Assembly (NCBI GenBank): GCA_023053545.1
Contig: JAKZAN010000004.1
Coordinates: forward strand, 2,604,001-2,668,000
DNA length: 64,000 nt
Origin: Lepidurus packardi
Taxonomy: Eukaryota; Arthropoda; Branchiopoda; Notostraca; Triopsidae
Direction: 5' to 3'
Part shown: positions 24,906-35,254 of the stretch, one piece after another
Numbering within the stretch: position 1 is the stretch's first letter
Layout: each line of letters starts with the position of its first letter
Position numbers and translations under genes: made by a program
The notes under the pieces: generated by a model
What the model was told of the DNA's origin: nothing
Seen by the model: only the letters and a program-made list of their open reading frames with translations
Database searches by the model: none

Positions 24906-25569
24906 AAAATTTCGTGTTTTTTTTTTTTTTTTTTAGTCGGCGTAGGAAATATCCTCTTGCCAATCTATATATTAGTCGCTTGATGTACAGAACTTAACAA
25001 TATTGAGCTGAATTACAGGGGGGAGGGGAAGGAAGAAGGTAGGGAAAGGGAGGGTATGTTGAAGGAAATTTACTGTGGAGAAAATTTCAGTGTTGCAGAG
25101 GCCCGCTTGAATGCTATCATAAGTTCACGAACTGCTGAAAAAAGCTTGGGATTCGTCAGGCAGTTGGCTGAGTTGAAATGAAGGCCCATCTGGCAGTGTT
25201 GCCTGATTAGTTGGGCTCTTTCTTTATTAAACAGGTGGCAATGTATCAGAATGTAATGCAGGTCTTCAATTGGGTTATCTGGGCATGGGCAATGTTTAGA
25301 GGTCGTTTTCTTCATCCTATACAAGTAACTAAGGGTGGGGAAATGTGTGGATCGGACTTGTATTATGCAGCTTATTACGCTTTTCGGGAGCTTCTAATTA
25401 CGGATGGGTTTTCCGTCAGGTACTATTCCTAGATGTAGTAGGTGATGGGCTGAGGAGGAGTCTTTCCAATCTTTGTTCCACTCTTCATATAAAGTTTTCC
25501 CAATAAGGAGTTTTGCCTGTCTTGGTGGTGGCGATGGTTCGCCCAGTTTGTCTTTTACTAAAATTTCGT
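24906..25569 (-). mobile_element. 5'-truncated LINE (Jockey/I-type 3' end) with TSD
   Basis: A LINE tail on the minus strand. The 3' end is an 18-T run (24917-24934, the poly-A tail in its own orientation). The coding remnant (25324-25070) ends with C-x-C...H-x(4)-C (CPCPDNPIEDLHYILIHC), the zinc-knuckle-like motif at the end of many non-LTR ORF2 proteins, and then a stop. Direct repeats AAAATTTCGT at 24906-24915 and 25560-25569 are the target-site duplication. It interrupts the right arm of the CPR inverted duplication, so it postdates it. Confidence 0.85.
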
Positions 25570-25735
25570 TACTACAATAAAAAAAAAACTAACTAAAATT
25601 AAACTAACTAAAACTAAACTAAAACTAAAATTTCGTTACTAAATTCTTTGTAAATCAGTCAAAATAGTTAGTTAAATAATGAAAATATTCCCTATTAAAA
25701 CAAACAAAATGTTAAATCCAATGGACAGTACAACA

Positions 25736-25892
25736 ATATCTAAAAAGTGGATATAGGGAAACCTCAGTGGTATAATCCGTACCAGTGGATTAATTAAAGG
25801 CTGATCATGTCGAACCCTTTGTATTTTTGGAATTCATTAAATCTATCATTTCGAACCTCTTTAAAATCAAACCCAAATTTTTAAAATTTGGT
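25736..25892. mobile_element. MITE M1 copy b (truncated)
   Basis: Contains TATAGGGAAACCTCAGTGG and the inner sequence of copy a in inverse orientation, lying inside the duplicated right arm. The far end is missing, cut at the boundary of the roughly 390-bp segment absent from this arm. Its presence in both arms dates its insertion before the duplication. Confidence 0.7.
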
Positions 25893-26041
25893 TCCTAAAA
25901 ACCAAAACTGCCTTTTTGATACGATGACGAAAGAAGTCGACGAAATAACTTTCAACTCAATTTGAACCATACATAAGAAAAATTGTTGATTCAAAGGTTT
26001 CGCTTAAGATATTTATTCATAAATACATTTGGCTAAATAAT

Positions 26042-26593
26042 TTAATAACGGGCGGGTGCAGGGTATGCAGCGGGTTTGGGGTATGCAGCGGGTGCGGGGT
26101 ATGCAGCGGGTGCGGGGTACGCAGCGGGGGCAGAGTAGGTTGGGGTACGGACGGTGGCCCATACGGCAGCGACTTCAGGGGTGAGTTGGGGGGCAACGGG
26201 CAAGTGTTCACCCTTGGGCTGGAATCCGTTCTCATCAGCAACCCAGCTCAAAGTCAAACGTTCGCCATTAGGGGCAACCCAGTAAGAGTTACCGCGGTTG
26301 GTGTTGCCAGATTCGTAACCGATCTGCTTTTGGACTTGAGCTTCATCACGGGTCGTACCATCAGATCCGGCGTAGCTGTAAACGAAATTTTGATTAAATG
26401 AGGAACAATAACAAGGAATAGATATAAAGGCTTACCTCCATTGGCTGCTTCCGTCTGGGTTGCGGACATCGCTTTGGCTCACGATGGTGATCTCGGGGTG
26501 CTTGGCATAGCCGGCAGAGTAAGCCTGGGGTTGGTAAGGCAAGCTAGCTGCGGAGGCAGCGGCCAAGAAAGCGGCGATGATGAAGAATTTCAT
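26042..26593 (-). CDS. RR-1 cuticle protein CPR-5
   Basis: Exons 26593-26436 and 26375-26042 give 163 residues. The protein differs from CPR-3 by very few residues (for example GEHLP for GDHLP). Signal peptide, RR-1 domain and the four-unit AAYP.P tail are the same. The intron and 3' flank are near-identical to CPR-3, and the gene is the inverted-duplicate partner. The 5' flank is less similar, so it has its own promoter sequence. Confidence 0.93.
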
Positions 26594-26618
26594 TGTAGGA
26601 GGTAGGTATCAGAGAACA

Positions 26619-26773
26619 GAGACTGAACTGATGAATTGAAACGGTGGGAAAATTGCTTTTATATGCTCTAACTTGCGTTCGAATTGGGACACGTGAGGCA
26701 TTTCTCTTAGGTGCAATTCGCCTTGAGGGAGGGCGCGATACTATCTCCAGACCAACTCTACTTTTACTTTCGC
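26619..26773 (-). promoter_or_regulatory. CPR-5 promoter module
   Basis: On the minus strand: box A GCGAAAGTAAAAGTAGAG (26773-26756), a box-B-like CGCCCTCCCTCAAGGCG region (near 26735-26719), a TATATAAAA-type box (26663-26657) and start block ATCAGTTCAGTCTC (26632-26619). The elements are recognisable but more diverged than at CPR-2, CPR-3 and CPR-4. Confidence 0.6.
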
Positions 26774-27604
26774 TCCGTTGAGAGCGTTCAGTCGCAGAAA
26801 GCCGTTACTTGATGAAGGCTTCAAAGGACGTCCAATCGTAGCCGACCCATTGAAGACTTTGTGCCGATGAAGGTCGTTTAGATTCGCGAGCGTCCTTCCG
26901 GTCAAACGGAAATAAACTAGTTCTCAATTGATTTTTTCTTAATGATATCTTGTTGAATGCTTGAAGCATTTGTGTTCTTATTTCACACTTTCTTGCAGCT
27001 GATATCCTATTCATTTTTTACGCAATTAGAAAATTAGCCTCTATGTATTTCTGTAGAATTTCTTTCATTATACGCATGACGCTATTATTACATAATACAA
27101 ATGCGTAACAAGCTTGACATAATTTTATTATATACTAATAACAATACGAATATAACCGTATACGAAAGAATGAAGACTTAAAAAAATTTCACTTTAATCC
27201 ACTGAAGAATGGTGATCCTGCTTACAATTTCGCTTTTTTTTGCTAAATCATAGCTAAATGCAACTCTCCTTATCGCTTCACCATCTTCCTTCATTTCAAG
27301 CTATTGTTTCGAAAGTGTTCCTATAATGCGAAACGCGAATACGCCGCATACATCTGCTTTCCCATTTTTTCCCCTAAAAATGTGAAACGGCAACCTTAGA
27401 TTCAAAAATCAGTATCGTTCGAATTTAGAAGTTTCGTAGTTCGCGTTTTCTATTACAGGAACACCCGTTGTGTTTTGATTTTTGCTTGTTTAGCCGTTTA
27501 TACATACCGCACGTGCATTTTCAAGATGGCAATGACTTTTTCAAGATAACAATTTCGTATGGAAAAACGATTTGTTATAAACTTGATCATAAAACCTTCT
27601 AAAA
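26774..27604. other. intergenic between CPR-5 and NPAT
   Basis: About 830 bp that must include the NPAT promoter. I see no TATA box or other supported feature. The short open frames have no recognisable domain. Confidence 0.55.
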
Positions 27605-30600
27605 ATGGATTTCCTACCATCGGATATTGCTCGTCTTATATTAGGTTAGTTGTGTTTTTTTTTATAACAATAAATGTAAATATGGTTTATCTACGTAAGT
27701 AACGTCAAACGAGACCTTTCGTTGTTTAGGGTACCTGGAAAAGGAGAATTACGTGAAAACGTTTTCCCAGTTTCTTGAAGAATGTACAGATCTGACAGAA
27801 TTTCGCAATGTCCTTTTAAAATACCCTGGACGCAAGATTTCTGCTGGTGTTATGGGTCTTTCGTTGCTAGACATACTGAAAGAATACAGTCAATGCAAAA
27901 CATTAGGTAACATTAATTTCCCTTACGAAGATTTCCTGTTAATTATCAGTGTCTTTTAGTACAATCCCACTTGTTGGAAAATGAGATGGACTTGAGACCT
28001 ACAGACAGCCTCGTTTCACAAATTCAACAAGTGTTATCGTCCCGAAGTAAAAATGTTGGAGATGCTTTCGCCGAAGCTGTTCAACAAGCTATTTCAGACC
28101 AAAGTCCAGAACGTCAAGTCTCAAACGCCCATATTCCTTACTCCAAAGCCAAGATTCGTAAATCCATAACCCCGATACTTTAACTTGCGTCTAAAAGGGC
28201 TTATCTTCCTTATTTTAGGGCACTCTAAAGTACTTCCAGTCACTAGAGCAGGTTCCTCTAGGCGTATGAGTCCCAGAGAGATTCGAAGCCTAATAAACGA
28301 GCAGAAGTTAAAGTAAAGTCGATAACTCTCCATTTCTAAACGTCAACATCTGTTTAAATGTTTTTACTTTATTTTTAGGAGCCTCGGGACTAGGAACATT
28401 CGGAAACCGAGGGTTAAGCCTCCTCCTCATGTTGATATCGCCGTAAATTTTGAATAATATAATACAAGTATGTACTTATGGTCTGTATTTGCAGGTGTTT
28501 TATGATCAGCTGCTGAATAACAGGATGTTACACGAAAAGATAGCGGATAACATTAACAAAGCTATGCAAGTCGACGTCCCGAACGTGGCCAATGAAGCAG
28601 GCATTACGGACGTGATTCAAACGGCAATCCAGCAAACGGAATCCGATCCTGCCTTTGGCGATTTTCTCGCAGACTTACTGGACGGTTTGGATACGTCAGT
28701 TAGTTCGGAAATTTCCAGTTTTGACGCTCCGGATCGAAGCGCTGTTAAGCCAAATGAAACCGGAAATGTTCCCAACGGTGTAATTAACCCTCTTAGCGAG
28801 AAAATCCCAGTTCCTGAACAAGCCGAAAGGTAAATTATTTCGTTTTTCTTAATGCAAGGATGATTATACATGTTTTGCGCTCTCCAACATCTGTTAAGTG
28901 TCAACATTAGCCTGACAGCGGAACATTATGCCACGCCAAATATCATGTATTCAGCTGAGAGCGTTCCGGTTCCCTCGAATGAGCAAAGAGTTGCAGAAAA
29001 TCCACCTCAACAACCACAAATTCAGCCTAACCAGCCTTCTCAAGAGCTACCCAATGTCATTCATCCCGAATACCAGCCATTAGTGGTCTTTTGTCCTGAA
29101 TCCTTACCCGGAATGGAACCAACACCCCCTCAACAACCTATTTTATCTTTTCATGAGCCATCTGTTGCACCAGTTAGGACCAAAGCGGATATTTCTTTAA
29201 TTAACGCTGAAAGTGGGATAAATTTGAACAAAAAACGTACCAAATCCTCAAGTAAGGGTCGTTACCAATCAATTCTTGAACGAAAATACTTAAAAATTTA
29301 AGAAATGAACTCGAATGCTTTGACTTTTGCAGAGAATGCCCAAACTGCCGTGCGGAAATACGTTCCTATTGCCCCTAAAGTGACCAGCAACTCGGTAGGG
29401 ATGATGTTAGCTCAAGACGATGACTTGCTACCAGCCTCAGCTATTGCAACCGCATTCCACTCCAACGTTTGGATAGTGGGTTCCGCAGCACAGCTTTGCT
29501 TTGACCCCAGCTACCTCGTTCCTTCTCCTTTGCCTTCAGACACGAATCCTGAAGTACAGCCAGTCCATACTGTGGCTACCGAGACACCGGAAGCGTCAGT
29601 TTCTATGCCCTTGCTGGAAGCTAGTCCCAACATGAAGCGTTTGATCGAACTAAGCACCGCTGCTGCAGCCAATCTTCCAAATGTTAATGATACGCCCCAA
29701 ACAGTCGCAGAGCAGCCTAATCCCACTAACCCGACATCTTTAACTAAAACCCCTCGAAGTCATGTCCGCGTTCTGGCTTTTTCCCCCGAAAAGACCATAA
29801 ACCTGGAAGATATTAAGGAAAGCGAGCCTGGAAGTCAGGTGAGCAAAGAGAAAGGCATCAAAACGCGTTTCACGTCGAGGAAAGCGAAAGTTGACAGTAC
29901 ACCTTGGGATTCGCAGCTGCGGAGCAGTGTTCTGTTTCCAATCCCTCCATCTTCCCAACTTTTAAACAAAGAAAGCCACGAAGAAAAATCGGTACCTGAG
30001 CCTAATCCCGTATGTAAGAAACCACATCCCAAGAAACCCATAGCAAATACAAAGACAACCAAAGCCACGCCAATAATAAATTATCACAACCCTTCAATGA
30101 AGGACTACCCCATTTCAGCTCCAACTACGCCTGTAGTAACGCACGAAATCGCCATTTCCGCTTCAACCAATCCAGAAATCTCCACTGAAACTCATTTACC
30201 TGCAGAAATTACCGTCACGGTTTCATCTCCGGTTGCCACAATTGGTATGGCGATTCCAACCGTGGATACGAGAAGTTGTGATGCTCGTTTTATTGTTGCG
30301 ACCCCGGTGAAAGCGTTTGACAACACCAGTAATTCCACTTGGATGATCCCGCGAACGCCTGAGATTCACGTCAACGCGTCCAATTCCACGTCGCCATCGC
30401 TCGTATCGCTAACCAAAGGCTTTCAGTTTCTACATCCGACCGTCTCACCTGATCGCATTGCCACACCTGATATTCTAGGAATGGGAGCGACGCCCAGTAC
30501 GCCCAACACCCCTACTTTTCCGCGTGAATCGCCTCACTTTCGCACTCCTAGAGTGACAACCATCCAACAGGAAGAAACTTCGCAGCTCGGTACATGTGAT

Positions 30601-31758
30601 ATAAGTCCCACCCAGGTGATTTTCCGATCCAGCGATTACTTCGTGCCCAGTAGTGGTAGCGAGAAGAAAAAGCGTAGCGCAAGAAATATTCATGCGAAAC
30701 CCTGGACGCCGGAACAAATTAACTCGAACTTGGGGATTTACCGAGAAATGGCAGACCAGCGGCGTAGCGTTGATAAGTTGGTTACTGTAGCGACAGTAAT
30801 AGATAAAGCGAGGAATGCGATGAGTACTGTCAGAAAGTTGTACGACGACAATACTGCCAAAGGCAATGAAGAGCTAATTACTGCAGCTCAGGAAGAGACA
30901 CAAGTACCCACTCCGCAACCGGAATTACAGTTGGGATATTCACCTATGTCTTCTGAAAACCAAGAAGAAGAGCTTGAGATAAAAATGGATGCTACTGTTG
31001 AAGTTGTAGAGAAGGGAAACTTGTTAGAAAAATTTGCAGAGAATGTAGCTGAGGTAGAAGAGGCGGAAACGTTGGTACAGGAAAGGGACGTTCATTCCGT
31101 ATTAAGTAAATCGTCGGGAATAAGACCGTCGTTCGTGATGTTGCGTGCAATTCCAGACATGTGGAAATGCGAGATTCGGAAGAGAGGCTATGTTGATTTG
31201 TATCTCAGAGATATGTCTGCAAGCTCGAGGACTAGTGGCAGGGAGAATGTCTGCAGCCTTATTGAGGCGCGCGACTCTGGTGATCAGAACATAGGAACTT
31301 CACAAGCAAAGTGCAGAATGCGTCGCAGCAGAGAATTAACTAGAAGCAAAGACTCGCAGACTTCAGCAGTAAAGACACTTAGTGTTAAATCGCATAAATC
31401 GGGTGAAGAACAAGTTTCGTCTTCAAGGAAATCGAGAACTCGCGTTGCAAAGAGTAAGGGTAATTTGAAGCGGTCTTCGCCAGAAGGAAATTTGGAGAAT
31501 GTTATTCAACAGCACTTGGAGCGGGTCAGATCTCAGATTGGTTTACGGAAAGACGCAGAAGATTCATGTAAGGAATGCGAGGATGTTTGCGTGGGTAATG
31601 CCGAAGGTGACATGGCCAGAAGTATTATTACTACTGGTAGTTCGTCAAGTGAAAGACAGCCGTTGGAGAGTCTTGCCCAAGCCAGTTTTATTTCTTCCGT
31701 TCAAAGTAGATTGTCTGGAAAAACTGCAATGTTACTGACACTTAATATTTCTGCCTAA
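27605..31758 (+). CDS. NPAT: NPAT / Mxc-like histone-locus protein
   Basis: Coactivator of replication-dependent histone genes and scaffold of the histone locus body, activated by cyclin E/CDK2 in known homologues. Eight exons (27605-27644, 27730-27906, 27960-28157, 28219-28312, 28379-28442, 28495-28829, 28911-29251, 29333-31758) give 1224 residues. The N-terminal LisH-type module (MDFLPSDIARLILGYLEKEN, then FSQFLEECTDL) matches the NPAT start MLLPSDVARLVLGYLQQEN. SPREIRSLI and VFYDQLLNNRMLHEKIADNI are further conserved-looking blocks. The rest is long, Ser/Pro/Thr-rich and disordered, with many TP and SP sites suited to CDK phosphorylation. No histone gene lies in the window. Identity rests on the N-terminal 140 residues; the tail is poorly conserved, as is usual for this family. 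Confidence 0.82.
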
Positions 31759-32136
31759 TAGACATGTTCTTTACAACGATTTTAATACATTAGCGATCAA
31801 GACCTTTGTAATAATTCTGGTCCTTCATTCTTATAGAAGCAATAATTTCGCTGGCTGATGATAACAAAAATCGACTCTTGATTATACATAATTTTACTAT
31901 ATAGTACTACATCGGAGAAGTGTTTTCATTAACTGCGAATGGTGGCAAAATCGATGGATTTCTGCGATTTGTATAAATAATGTCTGAATATCGCAATATG
32001 GAGCTCGGTTCTTAAAAACTCAGTAGATGGCGTGCCTAACACTTTGGAAACAACTAAAAACGACTTTAAACTGGTTTTTAAGTCCTCCTTGACAAATTAT
32101 CGTCCTTGATTGAATGCGTGGACGTTGATTAACAAC
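31759..32136. other. NPAT 3' UTR and Tim8 promoter
   Basis: A 378-bp gap between genes on the same strand. No clear TATA box or further gene. Confidence 0.55.
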
Positions 32137-32631
32137 ATGGATATTGTTAATAACAGCCAGACTAAAGCTGATCGCCATCTCCAGCAATTTATTGAGTCTG
32201 AAACCCAAAAGCAACGTTTTCAGGTAAACAGGTTGCGTCTAATTCTGGTGACTTGTAGTTATTCCTTTATGAATTCTTACACGTGGTTTGACATGGCTAA
32301 ATCTGAATGAATGAATTAAGCAACGCTGACTGTTGATTATTAAAGAAAATCTACCAAGATAAGAAGCTTATTAAGTTGTTATGCTGTTTTAATAACGAAT
32401 TTTATACTTATTTTTAACAACTAATTTGTGGTTCGTCCTTGTTAGGTTTTAGTCCACGGACTAACTGAACAGTGCTGGGACATTTGTATGGATAAACCAA
32501 GTTCCAAGCTTGATAATCGCACCCAAACTTGCTTTATGAATTGCGTAGAGCGTTTCTTGGATACTACCAACTTCGTCATCAATACTTTGGAGAAGACCCA
32601 ACGTTATACCACTCCGTCAGAACTGGAATAA
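32137..32631 (+). CDS. Tim8: mitochondrial import chaperone Tim8
   Basis: Small TIM chaperone of the intermembrane space that partners Tim13 to guide hydrophobic precursors to TIM22/TIM23. Exons 32137-32223 and 32446-32631 give 90 residues, the normal size. The twin CX3C motif (CWDIC ... CFMNC, separated by 15 residues) forms the two disulfides of the family, and [15 protein letters not shown] is the typical N-terminal helix. The stop lies only 36 bp before the PEX3 start. The human homologue is TIMM8A/DDP1. Confidence 0.95.
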
Positions 32632-32667
32632 GCTTGTTATCACTTGTAGTACATCTGTAGGAGCAAA

Positions 32668-33720
32668 ATGAGTTCTTTCGTTACGAATTTTTGGAAGCGT
32701 TATCGTCGAAGGATCTTTGTTTTAGGAACTGTAGTGGGCGGGGCATACTTGCTAAAACGGTATGCGACTCGTAAATTTTTAGAATGGCAAGAACGTGAAG
32801 CCAACGAACTCTTCAAAAGAACCACGAAATTGCAGCTGTTCGAAAGCACCGAAAAAACCGCCAACACGACTGTGTTGAACCTTTTGAGCGATCTTTACAG
32901 TCAAATATCCAAAACCCTGGATATCGATTCATTGACGCTGCTTCTGAAGAGTGGAGCTCCTAATAAGCTAGAATTGTGGGAGGATTTGAAAATATTGGCG
33001 TTTAGCCGCGCTGTAGCTTACATTTATGGTACAGCATTACTTGTGGGAATGCTGCGCATTAAGATGAACATCCTTGGAGCTTACTTGTACCTAGATAGCA
33101 GCTCTGACGCCCTCAAGTTGTCCCCTGAGTTGCAAAACTCGTATTTGTCGTCCTGCAACTACCTGTTGAACACGGGAATCGAAAAGCTTTGCAACATCGC
33201 ACGGGTCAATGCGAAAACGTGTGTTCAGAATATGAGCCTGACCAGCATTGTTGGATTGCTCGATATGGAGCGCGTTTTGACAGAAATTTGTGTAGCGGTA
33301 GAAACAGAGGTACATGGCAGTGGATCCTGGGCCCAATTCTGGGAATCAACTAAAGGTACAGACTCAAACAACGATACCATGAACCGCATGTTGGCAGACA
33401 CCAAAGAGCTGATGGAAGCGGGCGAATTCCAGGTGCTGATATCTTCTTGCGGCGTAATTGGCCGCAGCGATATACTGGACCGCTTAGCGGAAGAAATGCC
33501 TAGTAATCTGGTGACTCGTACGAACAACGATAACCTGAGCAATCCCAACAACTTTACGAATCCTAATGTTAAGATAGCGTTAGCGAAATTGATTCCGCTG
33601 TTGAATAAAGCGTCTTGTGCGAACACGAGGAGGGACAGCTTGGCAATGAAACTGGTAAGGTGCGAAAAAGTGCGTATTTTTAGCGCGAATATTTATGAAG
33701 CGTATACGTTCGAGCCTTAA
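32668..33720 (+). CDS. PEX3: peroxisomal biogenesis factor 3
   Basis: Peroxisomal membrane receptor that docks PEX19 for insertion of membrane proteins. Single exon, 350 residues, close to the usual 370. The N-terminus MSSFVTNFWKRYRRR is basic and followed by a hydrophobic segment FVLGTVVGGAYLLKRY (residues 17-32), the peroxisomal targeting anchor. The body shows the helical PEX3 fold, with TTVLNLLSDLY near residue 71 and LKIL AFSRAVAYIYG near 110. Lack of introns contrasts with its neighbours. The 5' gap to Tim8 is 36 bp, so the promoter probably overlaps the Tim8 3' end or the two share a transcript. Confidence 0.92.
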   Translation: MSSFVTNFWKRYRRRIFVLGTVVGGAYLLKRYATRKFLEWQEREANELFKRTTKLQLFESTEKTANTTVLNLLSDLYSQISKTLDIDSLTLLLKSGAPNKLELWEDLKILAFSRAVAYIYGTALLVGMLRIKMNILGAYLYLDSSSDALKLSPELQNSYLSSCNYLLNTGIEKLCNIARVNAKTCVQNMSLTSIVGLLDMERVLTEICVAVETEVHGSGSWAQFWESTKGTDSNNDTMNRMLADTKELMEAGEFQVLISSCGVIGRSDILDRLAEEMPSNLVTRTNNDNLSNPNNFTNPNVKIALAKLIPLLNKASCANTRRDSLAMKLVRCEKVRIFSANIYEAYTFEP

Positions 33721-35139
33721 GTTCCAATCTAAGTTAACAAGTCAATGAATCAACATCATCAATTGGGATTAAACTGTTTTTTTTAGTTCAGATACTTGTA
33801 CTGCACTCCACAATTCAAGATAATCTCTTGTTTAAATACAATTTGGGATGGTTAATTTCTTGTCATGATTATTTACCCTTGCTCAGGGTTAAAATGGAAG
33901 TTGGAACTGTGCTCGTTCCCCCTCTCCATAGAAGCGAGATTGGTATGCTAATTACTGTATTTCTGCCTAACTTGGATAAAAATATCGGGGAAGAAGAACA
34001 AGTGTCACTATATAGTTGTTCCCTTTCACAGAAAGAAGGCTCGTGGAGGGATACTGATTCTTCAGGCAGTAACCTTACCTATTAATCAGTTGCTCAGGTA
34101 TATTACTGGAGCAATTAAGATACGCTTACCGTATTAAAACGGATATATACAGTATCCCCATTACAGCGGACTCGTGGTAAACTTGACGAACTGTGAGTGC
34201 GTTTGTGGGGTGTGGTTGAGCAACTGTCGTAATAGAGCAGCTTCTCTACTCGATATGATGTAGGCCATTGAAATGCGGAAAAGGAGAGAATAGTTTGGTC
34301 CGTAGCACAACAACCTGCAGCGTTTAAGATGAGGAACATATGGGCTCATGTAATTCGCTTTTAAATAGGTCATGCGACAGAAGGCTGACCGAGCGGAACG
34401 AGGTGATGAAGTGAAGATGCAAGAAGAACAGGCTTACCTGCAGGAACCCTCATGGCTTCGGGATTAGAAATTAGGATTGGCATGAAGAGATGTAGGATGC
34501 ATTGCGAGAGAAAGTTCTCTAGCAAAGAATGACATTTGGAACACATTTACCCTCCAAAAGTCTTCCAGGATTTACCAAAACTTGTCCTCCATGTTATCTA
34601 GCACAACGTTTTGTTTCATTTTGTCCCTGTCGACAAACCTCGAGGGAAACATTCGCAAAACTAAGATACCAAATTACAGCTCAATCCTTATTGTGAAGGT
34701 ACCAGCAGTAGAAGTTACTTAAAAGTAGGAAGGATGTAAGTCTTAGTTTGGAAACTAGAAGCATGATGTTTGTCTTTTTGTTGAATAGTCATTATACCAT
34801 AATGTTCAAGCTCTGAGTTGGCAGGAAAATTCCCACCTACAAAGCACAAAGCCTGCTGCTAGCATGGCTAGGAAATTACTATCATTAGACAAAGCGTTTT
34901 CTTGTGCAGTATGGGTGTCAAATGTATACAATAACATATGCAGAAGGAAAGTGTGTGCTGACACACACATCCATGTGCTAAACTCGCGACAGTTCGATGC
35001 ATTCTTGCACAATGGACCATAAGTACTATACCACTACTCTGTGTAGTAACCCGCTTTCGTTTCTACGGTACTTACAGGGGCAGCGAGGCTTGTTTATACC
35101 TCCATATGCTACGTAAGCCAAGGTTTGCTGACCCTGGAC
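33721..35139. other. intergenic, no gene seen
   Basis: About 1.4 kb between PEX3 and the repeat-protein gene. Several open frames under 90 codons show no signal peptide or domain. No repeat or RNA could be supported. Confidence 0.6.
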
Positions 35140-35147
35140 TATAAATG
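35140..35147 (+). promoter_or_regulatory. TATA box of the PKYE-repeat protein gene
   Basis: TATAAATG at 35140-35147, about 110 bp before the ATG at 35255. TTGACTCATTTCC at 35167-35179 lies at the expected start-site distance. A strong TATA box fits a secreted structural protein made in bursts. Confidence 0.6.
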
Positions 35148-35254
35148 CAGACCCCTTCTTGAATCTTGACTCATTTCCAAGACCGATCGCAAAGAAAGAG
35201 ATCGTCTTGCATTCTCTGTGAAGTTTGAAGTTCTTCGCTTTTATTGGACTTACA

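Larger units (their letters stand above)
24789..26593. repeat. right arm of inverted duplication (CPR-5 side)
   Basis: Inverse copy of 20551-22038. It contains sequence homologous to 21908-22038 (at 24789-24915), then a LINE insertion, a CTAAA-rich simple stretch (25570-25630), the shared MITE end (about 25736-25892) and CPR-5. The two arms are separated by CPR-4, the pogo-like element and relic R2. Confidence 0.78.
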
